From the NCBI GenBank assembly GCA_029059965.1, contig JAIDUY010000025.1, positions 1 to 5,926 of the forward strand: a DNA stretch of 5,926 nt, read 5' to 3'. Shown piece after piece: positions 1-4,642 of this stretch. A program made the translations under genes and the position numbers. Numbering within the stretch: the first letter of the stretch is position 1; each line of letters begins with the position of its first letter. The notes beneath the pieces are model-generated. The model saw only the letters and a program-made list of their open reading frames with translations, searched no databases and was not told the origin of the DNA. The stretch comes from Muribaculaceae bacterium (GTDB lineage Bacteria > Bacteroidota > Bacteroidia > Bacteroidales > Muribaculaceae).

Positions 1-376
1 GTATATAATTAAGGTGTTCGTTGAACCACACGCACAGCTGCGAAGCCTCGAAGGCGTCGGTGAGGGCGTACCAGTTGATGGTGGCGCCGACAAGCATCAC
101 CGCTCCGGAGAGCACGGCCGTGAAGCGCACGCCCATCTTGTCGAGGATAATACCTGCGAAAATCAGGAAGAAAATGAATACGTTCAGAAAGGTTTCGGAA
201 CCCTGCATGGTGCCGAAAGCCGTCGAGTCCCAGCCCTTCTCGGTCTGGAGAAGATCCTTGATAGGCGAAAGGATATCCATGAAGATGTACGAGCAGAACA
301 TCGCCAGTGCCAACAGCGCCAGCGCCGTCCACCGTGCCCACGCCTTGTCGTTCAGTGCAACAACCGGATTTGTCAT
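1..376 (-). CDS. MFS transporter, N-terminal part (runs off left edge)
   Basis: This is the first 125 codons of a major facilitator superfamily permease, read on the minus strand from an ATG at 376-374; the rest lies outside the window. Three hydrophobic segments are visible, at about residues 16-37, 55-77 and 84-104. Between the second and third is the MFS motif A loop, GIILDKMGVR (residues 75-84), matching the family pattern G-x-x-x-D-K/R-x-G-x-K/R, which gates the conformational change in these carriers. The start fits a short charged cytoplasmic N-terminus (MTNPVVALNDKAWARW) before the first helix. A full-length family member would have about 400-450 residues and 12 helices. The substrate cannot be told from this part. 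It is transcribed divergently from the AI-2E-family permease gene. Identification as MFS is firm; nothing finer is claimed. Confidence 0.88.
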   Translation of the reverse strand, partial: MTNPVVALNDKAWARWTALALLALAMFCSYIFMDILSPIKDLLQTEKGWDSTAFGTMQGSETFLNVFIFFLIFAGIILDKMGVRFTAVLSGAVMLVGATINWYALTDAFEASQLCVWFNEHLNYI

Positions 377-426
377 CAGTGTCTGTAATATAGAGGATTA
401 TGAAATGTGAATATTCTCGGTCGGGA

Positions 427-456
427 GCGCGGACGCCCTATTTCGGGCTTTCGCGC
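427..456 (-). other. Stem-loop in the leader of the MFS gene
   Basis: An inverted repeat pairs 427-438 with 445-456 around a 6-base loop. The inner stem GCCC/GGGC and the outer stem GCGCG/CGCGC are perfect; the three positions between them pair only partly. If the minus-strand transcript starts near 462, as the -7 box at 469-476 predicts, this hairpin would sit at the extreme 5' end of the MFS mRNA. It could protect the 5' end or be an imperfect protein-binding site. It is not a terminator, because no T-run follows on either strand. Confidence 0.35.
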
Positions 457-468
457 ACATTCAAGCCA

Positions 469-476
469 CAAATTTA
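469..476 (-). promoter_or_regulatory. Candidate -7 box for the MFS gene (TAAATTTG)
   Basis: Read on the minus strand this is TAAATTTG, a match to the Bacteroidota -7 consensus TAnnTTTG. It would start transcription near 462, giving a leader of about 86 nt before the MFS ATG. No TTTG lies at the usual spacing of about 20 bases; the nearest (506-503) is 26 bases away. An alternative minus-strand promoter is TGACTTTG at 510-503, one mismatch, with TTTG at 534-531 and a 20-base spacer. Which one is used cannot be decided from sequence. Confidence 0.4.
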
Positions 477-488
477 CGGAAAAAAGTC

Positions 489-511
489 GTAACTTTGGGG
501 ACCAAAGTCAC
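489..511. repeat. Imperfect palindrome over the AI-2E gene promoter
   Basis: The arms GTAACTTTGG (489-498) and CCAAAGTCAC (502-511) are inverted copies with one mismatch, separated by GGA. The left arm contains the whole -7 box of the permease gene, and the right arm ends three bases before its ATG. Any protein bound here would block initiation. Part of the symmetry may be a by-product of opposed TTTG boxes, because the right arm reads TGACTTTG on the minus strand. Confidence 0.5.
490..497 (+). promoter_or_regulatory. Candidate -7 box for the AI-2E-family gene (TAACTTTG)
   Basis: TAACTTTG matches the Bacteroidota -7 consensus TAnnTTTG. Transcription would start near 504, only about 11 nt before the chosen ATG at 515. 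No TTTG is found 17-23 bases upstream, so the -33 element is weak or absent. The position of this box argues for the 515 start over the longer open frame that begins at 407, because 407 lies upstream of the promoter. Confidence 0.45.
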
Positions 512-514
512 AAA

Positions 515-1711
515 ATGAACACCAAAGACTCAAAAACCAACTCCGGCGGACCCGCACGCGAAGCCCTGCCGCCACTGGCACAGACGCATCCCTCGCGCCC
601 CTTCACCTTCGACAGGGTCGTGCGCATCCTCATCACCGTGGCCGCCGTACTGTCGGCCGTCTGGCTCATCGACATACTCAAGTCCGTCCTGCTTCCCTTC
701 CTTGTGGCCTGGCTGATGGCCTATATGCTCGAACCCTTCGTGCAGTACAACAAACGGCTGCTGCGCATGCGCCGCCGCTGGCTTCCCGTGTTCATGACTC
801 TGTTCGAAGGCTGCCTCATCCTGTGCACCCTCAGCATCTTCATCGTGCCCTCCATAGTCTCGGAAATGCATCAGGTGGCCGTCTTCGTGGCGCGCTACGC
901 CGACGCCGGCACCGACATCCCCTTCATCCCGCCGGTGGTACACGAGTTCCTGAAGCAGAACATCGACTTCGCACAGATTGCCCAGCAGATGACGCGCGAG
1001 GACCTCAGCACAATCACCGACTTCGTCGGCTCCTTCATCGCCGGTGGTTTCGGATTCCTAATGGGCGTCGTCAACTGGTTCATCACCCTGCTCTACCTCG
1101 TGTTCATCATGCTCGACTACGAGAGGCTGCTGGCAGGCATACGCCGCATGGTGCTCCCCAAGTACCGCCAGCGCGTGTTCCGCATCGGCAATGACATCAA
1201 GGACTCGATGAACCACTACTTCCGCGGGCAGGCTCTGGTTGCCTTCATCGTGGGCGTGCTCTTCTGCATCGGATTCTCCATCGTAGGTCTGCCCATGGCC
1301 ATAGTGCTCGGCCTCTTCATCGGCCTGCTCAACATGGTGCCCTACCTCCAGCTCATCTCCCTGGTGCCCACCACGCTGCTGTGCCTTGTGTCGAGCGTCG
1401 ACACCGGAGTGGACTTCTGGCCCCTGTGGTGGAGCTGCATGGTGGTCTACATCGTGGTTCAGTGCATACAGGATCTCTTCCTCACGCCCAAAATCATGGG
1501 CAAGGCCATGGGTCTCAACCCTGCGCTCATCCTGCTGTCGCTCTCGGTGTGGGGTACGCTGCTCGGATTCATCGGCCTCATCATCGCCCTGCCTCTGACC
1601 ACATTACTACTTTCCTACTACGACCTCTACATCGACTCCCGCGAAGACGGCGAGACACCCTCCGAACACAAGGAAGACGTCGACGCACTCCGCAAAATCG
1701 TCGAAGAGTAG
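515..1711 (+). CDS. AI-2E family transporter (PF01594-type permease)
   Basis: This gene encodes a 398-residue polytopic inner-membrane protein. After a polar, proline-rich N-terminus of about 30 residues it has hydrophobic segments near residues 33-54, 56-76, 92-115, 172-200, 238-258, 260-288, 300-318 and 336-368, with a soluble region near 116-170, as in the family. Family signatures are YFRGQAL (235-241), GLFIGLLNMVPYLQ (266-279), and the C-terminal stretch PKIMGKAMGLNPALILLS (325-342), followed by a glycine-rich helix ending in IALP. The family is named for a proposed autoinducer-2 exporter, but characterised members include ion antiporters, so the substrate here is unknown. The frame is open back to an ATG at 407, but that start would add 36 polar residues and lie upstream of the predicted promoter; ATG 515 is preferred. 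It ends with two adjacent stops (TAG TAA). Family assignment is firm. Confidence 0.9.
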   Translation: MNTKDSKTNSGGPAREALPPLAQTHPSRPFTFDRVVRILITVAAVLSAVWLIDILKSVLLPFLVAWLMAYMLEPFVQYNKRLLRMRRRWLPVFMTLFEGCLILCTLSIFIVPSIVSEMHQVAVFVARYADAGTDIPFIPPVVHEFLKQNIDFAQIAQQMTREDLSTITDFVGSFIAGGFGFLMGVVNWFITLLYLVFIMLDYERLLAGIRRMVLPKYRQRVFRIGNDIKDSMNHYFRGQALVAFIVGVLFCIGFSIVGLPMAIVLGLFIGLLNMVPYLQLISLVPTTLLCLVSSVDTGVDFWPLWWSCMVVYIVVQCIQDLFLTPKIMGKAMGLNPALILLSLSVWGTLLGFIGLIIALPLTTLLLSYYDLYIDSREDGETPSEHKEDVDALRKIVEE

Positions 1712-1740
1712 TAAAAAGAAGTAGAAAAAGTAGCAAAAAA
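1708..1740 (+). repeat. Short A-rich repeat at the 3' end of the AI-2E-family gene
   Basis: Three imperfect copies of GTAG-N-AAAA start at 1708, 1721 and 1730, beginning inside the last codon and stop of the permease gene. Spacing is uneven (13 and 9 bases). The tract is purine-rich and AT-rich compared with the coding sequence before it. It may be simple slippage. No function is claimed. Confidence 0.3.
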
Positions 1741-1761
1741 CATCTTTTGCCGGTCCAAACC

Positions 1762-1793
1762 TTTGGTTGTCTGAATTTTTCTTTCTATCTTTG
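1762..1793 (+). promoter_or_regulatory. Promoter of the ATPase-DUF234 gene
   Basis: A -33 element TTTG (1762-1765), a 20-base spacer and a -7 element TATCTTTG (1786-1793) match the Bacteroidota primary sigma-factor consensus TTTG / TAnnTTTG in both boxes and in spacing. Start of transcription is expected near 1800, leaving a leader of about 46 nt before the ATG at 1846. The -33 box is half of a small inverted repeat, CCAAA-cc-TTTGG (1755-1766). This promoter indicates the ATPase gene is expressed independently of the permease gene upstream. Confidence 0.7.
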
Positions 1794-1799
1794 CGAATA

Positions 1800-1829
1800 G
1801 CAACCGCGGTTGCGGAAACCACGGTTGCG
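1800..1829. repeat. Palindrome and direct repeat at the ATPase gene start site
   Basis: GCAACCGCGGTTGC (1800-1813) is a perfect 14-bp palindrome placed at the predicted transcription start. Its right part, CCGCGGTTGCG (1804-1814), recurs 15 bp downstream as CCACGGTTGCG (1819-1829), with one change. The left arm GCAACCG (1800-1806) can also pair with CGGTTGC at 1822-1828, forming a 7-bp stem with a 15-base loop in the leader RNA. The layout suits a dimeric repressor site with an extra half-site, or a leader hairpin. What binds it is unknown. Confidence 0.55.
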
Positions 1830-1845
1830 ATAAAACATCGGAAGT

Positions 1846-3165
1846 ATGAGATTTTTTGACCGTAAAGAAGAAATAGCCACTCTGAGGAAAATCAGGGACA
1901 ACGCCGGGCAAAGCGCCCAGTTCACGGTATTGACCGGACGCCGACGCATCGGAAAGACGTCGCTTGTTCTTAAAGCATACGAGGACAAGCCGTTCCTGTA
2001 TTTCTTTGTCGGCAGGAAAGCCGAAAGCCTGCTGTGCGAGGAATTCAGGCAGGAAGTGGAGACCAAGCTTGGAGTGAGGATGGGCGGCGCGCCCTCAGGT
2101 TTCGCCGAGCTGTTCGACTACCTCATGCAATTGTCCCGACAGCAGAGCTTTACTCTATTCATCGATGAATTTCAGAATTTCGAACGCGTAAATCCGGCTA
2201 TATTCGGCGACATGCAGCGCATATGGGACCTGAACCATTCCGAATCCAAAATCAACCTCCTGGCCTGCGGTTCCATATACTCGATGATGACGAAGATATT
2301 CCGCGACAACAAGGAGCCGCTCTACAACCGACAGAACAGATTCATGACAATCAAGGCGTTCCGGCCGTCGGTTCTCAAGGAGATACTTGACGAATACAAT
2401 CCCGGATATTCTGCCGAAAGTCTGCTCGCCCTCTATGCTTTCACCGGAGGTGTGGCAAAGTACGTGCAGCTGCTTGTCGATGACAATGCGCTGACTCTCG
2501 ATTCAATGATAGACAGCATCGTCAGTCCCGACTCCATATTCATAAATGAAGGCCGCTCCTTCCTCGTGGAGGAATTCGGAAAGGACTACGACACATATTT
2601 CTCCATCCTGTCGGCAATTGCCGCCGGCAAAAACCGCCGCAGCGAAATAGAATCCATCATACAGAAACCTATCGGGGGCTATCTGACACGACTCGAAGAT
2701 GACTATGGAATAGTCACCAAAGAAGTTCCCGCAGGCGCCAAAAGCCTTGGCAAAAACGTAATTTACACCATTCGCGACAACTTCTTCACGTTCTGGTTCC
2801 GTTTCATTTTCAAGTATTCCCACTTTCTGGAAATCGGAGCCTTCGGGCAGCTGCGAACACTTATAAAAAGAGATTACCCGACTTTCTCGGGGCTCATCCT
2901 CGAAAGATATTTCAGGGAGAAAGCAATCGAAAGCGGCAAATACACCATCATCGGGCGATGGTGGGACCGCAAGGGCGAGAACGAAATCGACATGGTGGCT
3001 GCCAACGAGCTCGAAAAGGAACTCGAAGTCTATGAAATAAAAAGAAACCGAAAGAACATCAACCTCGCAACCCTGAAAGAGAAAACGAAGATAATGCTCG
3101 ACACCGTCAATATTTTCAATGACTACGAAGTGAAAATCAAAGGCATCGACATGCAGGACATGTAG
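1846..3165 (+). CDS. P-loop ATPase with C-terminal DUF234 nuclease-like domain
   Basis: This 439-residue protein has the architecture of archaeal-type ATPases (ATPase_2 fused to DUF234). Residues 1-6 (MRFFDR) give the family's opening motif. Walker A is GRRRIGKTS (31-39) and Walker B is FTLFIDEFQNF (102-112), with acidic residues D107 and E108; LLACGS (138-143) is at the usual sensor-like strand. A winged-helix-like region follows at about 245-300. The C-terminal domain (about 345-435) carries GRWWDRKGENEID (370-382) and VYEIKR (395-400). D382, E397 and K399 fit the D...ExK core of PD-(D/E)XK enzymes, and E353 may be the helix glutamate. Both active sites look intact and the length is normal. 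The family belongs to the STAND-related ATPase clade; its cellular role is not established. There is no signal peptide or membrane segment, so it is cytoplasmic. Codon use differs from its neighbours. Domain calls are firm; function is unknown. Confidence 0.88.
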   Translation: MRFFDRKEEIATLRKIRDNAGQSAQFTVLTGRRRIGKTSLVLKAYEDKPFLYFFVGRKAESLLCEEFRQEVETKLGVRMGGAPSGFAELFDYLMQLSRQQSFTLFIDEFQNFERVNPAIFGDMQRIWDLNHSESKINLLACGSIYSMMTKIFRDNKEPLYNRQNRFMTIKAFRPSVLKEILDEYNPGYSAESLLALYAFTGGVAKYVQLLVDDNALTLDSMIDSIVSPDSIFINEGRSFLVEEFGKDYDTYFSILSAIAAGKNRRSEIESIIQKPIGGYLTRLEDDYGIVTKEVPAGAKSLGKNVIYTIRDNFFTFWFRFIFKYSHFLEIGAFGQLRTLIKRDYPTFSGLILERYFREKAIESGKYTIIGRWWDRKGENEIDMVAANELEKELEVYEIKRNRKNINLATLKEKTKIMLDTVNIFNDYEVKIKGIDMQDM

Positions 3166-3195
3166 CAGGATCTGTGTCGGCGGAGACAAGGGAGC

Positions 3196-3537
3196 CTACT
3201 TGCGGCTGTCGAGGGTGGCGAGGAGCTCGAGGAGCTGATTGCGGACGCCCTGCAGGCGCCTGACCACCTGGTGGCGGCGATCGAGGTCGGCGCGGTTGTG
3301 GCGTATGTAGTTGCGGGCGGCATCGATTTTGAGGCCGCGTTCCTTAAGGAGGAACTTGATGAGTTCGAGCAGCTCGATGTCGCGCGGAGTGTAGAGGCGT
3401 GTGCGCGTGCCCGTTCGCCGCGGGCGCAGCTCGCTGAATTCCTTCTCCCAGAATCGCAGCGTCGACAGCGGCAGGTCGAGCATCTCGGCCACGTCGTTGA
3501 TGCGGTAGTACTTCTTTGTCAGCTCGTTGCCATCCAT
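3196..3537 (-). CDS. Small MerR-family transcriptional regulator
   Basis: This is a 113-residue DNA-binding protein on the minus strand. Residues 10-31 (YYRINDVAEMLDLPLSTLRFWE) form the MerR helix-turn-helix with the characteristic LRFWEKEF sequence. Residues 38-54 (through RLYTPRDI) form the wing, and residues 85-110 form a leucine/arginine-rich helix suited to dimerisation. There is no C-terminal effector domain and no cysteine anywhere, so it is unlikely to sense metals or oxidants through thiols as classical MerR proteins do. Its ATG (3537-3535) shares one base with the stop of the M23 peptidase gene upstream, so the two are almost certainly translated from one mRNA. Its tail converges with the ATPase gene, leaving 30 bases between the stops. 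The target is unknown; its own operon or cell-envelope genes are a guess. Confidence 0.9.
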   Translation of the reverse strand: MDGNELTKKYYRINDVAEMLDLPLSTLRFWEKEFSELRPRRTGTRTRLYTPRDIELLELIKFLLKERGLKIDAARNYIRHNRADLDRRHQVVRRLQGVRNQLLELLATLDSRK

Positions 3538-4508
3538 CAGTCCATCACATGTCCGGCATTTTCGGCGAGGCTGATAATCTCGTCGTACTGCTCCGGGGTA
3601 AGGTCATAGTAGTAATAGTTCACGGGGTTCTGTGCCTGACCTCGCAGACGCACCTCGTAGTGCAGGTGCGGGCCGGTGGACTTGCCGGTGTTTCCCACCC
3701 GGCCTATCAGGTCGCCGCGGTGCACGTTCTGCCCGGGACTGACGTCGATAGCCGACAGATGGGCATAGCGGGTACGGTAGTTATAGCCGTGGTCGATTTC
3801 TATCATGTTGCCATAGAGGCCCTGACGTCCGGCCGACACCACGCGGCCGTCGGCCGTGGCATAGACCGGCGTCCCGATAGGCGCCGAGAAGTCCATGCCT
3901 TCGTGGAACTTCATGGTACCGTATATAGGGTCGCGGCGCACGCCGTAGCCCGAGGCCATGGTGCGCAGGAAGCGCTCGGGCACAGGCTGTATGGCGGGAA
4001 TATGGGCAAGACGGTCCTGCTGCTGCCGCGACTGCCCGGCAAGGAAGTCGTAGCTGCGGCTCTGCGCGTAGACGAGGCGGTCGAGACGGTCGAGCTTGTT
4101 CTCGAGCATACCCACCAGGCCGGCGTCGTCGAGGCTGTCGAAGCTTTCGTAGAGGCGCTGGCGCTCGAGTCCGGCGTGACGGGCCACATTGCTCAGAGGC
4201 TCGGCGCCCATCATCACGCGGTAGAAATTGTTGTCGCGCTCGGCAAGCTCCTCGAGCACCGAGATAGCCACGTCGGCGCGGCGGTCGAGGAGGTCGACAC
4301 GGGCCCGGAGCCGTTCGTTTTCGGCACGCAGCATCTTCTCGCGCGGCAGCTCCACAAGCCAGTAGAGCACGCCCATGAACACCAAGGCAAGCACCAGCGT
4401 CATGGCTATGCGCTGTATGGACATGGCGATACGGCGTCCTCGGGTGGGATAGACGCGCTCGTACTGCTCCGTTCGCGGATTATAGCGGTAGAAAACTTTC
4501 TGCGACAT
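3537..4508 (-). CDS. Membrane-anchored M23 peptidoglycan endopeptidase
   Basis: This 323-residue protein has a basic cytoplasmic N-terminus with [18 protein letters not shown] (9-26), one membrane helix at about 32-52, and a heptad-like coiled coil at about 55-92. A second charged helical stretch covers about 112-165, and a C-terminal M23/LytM domain covers about 187-300. Zinc and catalytic residues are all present: H202 and D206 in FHEGMD, H250 in RYAHLS, and H281 and H283 in GPHLHYE. The enzyme should therefore be active, cutting peptide cross-links of peptidoglycan in the periplasm. The single anchor plus coiled coil resembles MepM- and EnvC-like hydrolases that work in wall growth or division. 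It is the first gene of an operon with the MerR regulator and is divergent from alaS. The ATG at 4508 gives the conserved tail directly before the helix. Family is firm; cleavage specificity is inferred. Confidence 0.93.
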   Translation of the reverse strand: MSQKVFYRYNPRTEQYERVYPTRGRRIAMSIQRIAMTLVLALVFMGVLYWLVELPREKMLRAENERLRARVDLLDRRADVAISVLEELAERDNNFYRVMMGAEPLSNVARHAGLERQRLYESFDSLDDAGLVGMLENKLDRLDRLVYAQSRSYDFLAGQSRQQQDRLAHIPAIQPVPERFLRTMASGYGVRRDPIYGTMKFHEGMDFSAPIGTPVYATADGRVVSAGRQGLYGNMIEIDHGYNYRTRYAHLSAIDVSPGQNVHRGDLIGRVGNTGKSTGPHLHYEVRLRGQAQNPVNYYYYDLTPEQYDEIISLAENAGHVMD

Positions 4509-4527
4509 TGTCTTGTGGCGTGCTTTA

Positions 4528-4559
4528 CTTGCACAGGTGCGAAATTTGGACTAATTTTG
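4528..4559 (+). promoter_or_regulatory. Promoter of alaS
   Basis: The -33-like CTTG (4528-4531, one mismatch to TTTG), a 20-base spacer and TAATTTTG (4552-4559, full match to TAnnTTTG) form a Bacteroidota promoter reading right. The start is predicted near 4566, giving a leader of about 77 nt before the alaS ATG. The promoter lies inside the leader of the M23 gene transcribed the other way. Confidence 0.6.
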
Positions 4560-4564
4560 TGGGT

Positions 4565-4578
4565 CCTTTGCGCAAAGG
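4565..4578. repeat. 14-bp perfect palindrome between alaS and the M23 gene
   Basis: CCTTTGCGCAAAGG is its own reverse complement. It covers the predicted start site of alaS and includes the CAAAGG that forms most of the -7 box of the M23 promoter (TACCTTTG on the minus strand). In RNA it could fold as a 5-bp stem with a GCGC loop at the very 5' end of the alaS message. It may be an operator, a bidirectional -7 core, or both. Confidence 0.6.
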
Positions 4579-4612
4579 TACGAATTTCCCGCGCCTCTCG
4601 CAAGACTTTTTT
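4567..4612 (+). terminator. Terminator-like hairpin with T-run in the alaS leader
   Basis: TTTGCG (4567-4572) pairs with CGCAAG (4599-4604), including one G-T wobble. After a bulged C and one mismatch, AGG (4576-4578) pairs with CCT (4594-4596). Two bases after the stem comes a run of six Ts (4607-4612). This resembles an intrinsic terminator placed between the promoter and the alaS start, as in attenuation. The stem is long-looped and only moderately strong, so it may be fortuitous. It shares bases 4567-4578 with the palindrome hairpin, so the two folds exclude each other. Confidence 0.3.
4573..4604 (-). promoter_or_regulatory. Promoter of the M23-MerR operon
   Basis: Read leftward, CTTG (4604-4601), a 20-base spacer and TACCTTTG (4580-4573) match the Bacteroidota consensus, with one mismatch in the -33 box. 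The start is predicted near 4566, with a leader of about 58 nt before the M23 ATG. It mirrors the alaS promoter box for box. The promoter lies within the alaS leader. Confidence 0.65.
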
Positions 4613-4642
4613 ATCCAAATGCAATCCAACAACAATCAAAAT

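Noticed and set aside
407..514. A longer version of the AI-2E-family protein starting at ATG 407
   Set aside because: The extra 36 residues are polar, do not resemble the family, and would require transcription from upstream of the predicted -7 box at 490-497.
530..943. A 137-codon open frame antisense to the AI-2E-family gene
   Set aside because: His/Gly/Asp-rich complement of a membrane-protein gene; not credible as a protein.
1733..1750. Hairpin GCAAAA / TTTTGC as a terminator for the AI-2E-family gene
   Set aside because: The 6-bp stem is almost all A-T and is followed by CGGTCC rather than Ts, so termination there is doubtful.
1715..1774. In-frame continuation of 19 codons after the double stop of the AI-2E-family gene
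   Set aside because: It reads a lysine-rich tail up to TGA, but the gene already has the family's normal length and two stops. It overlaps the ATPase promoter and is probably chance.
1733..1829. Invertible promoter (phase variation) upstream of the ATPase gene
   Set aside because: Such switches need matching inverted repeats on both sides of the promoter and usually an invertase nearby. The repeats seen lie on one side only and do not match any sequence upstream.
2503..3189. A 228-codon open frame antisense to the ATPase gene
   Set aside because: Phe/Val/Glu-rich shadow of the ATPase; no family features and no promoter upstream on that strand.
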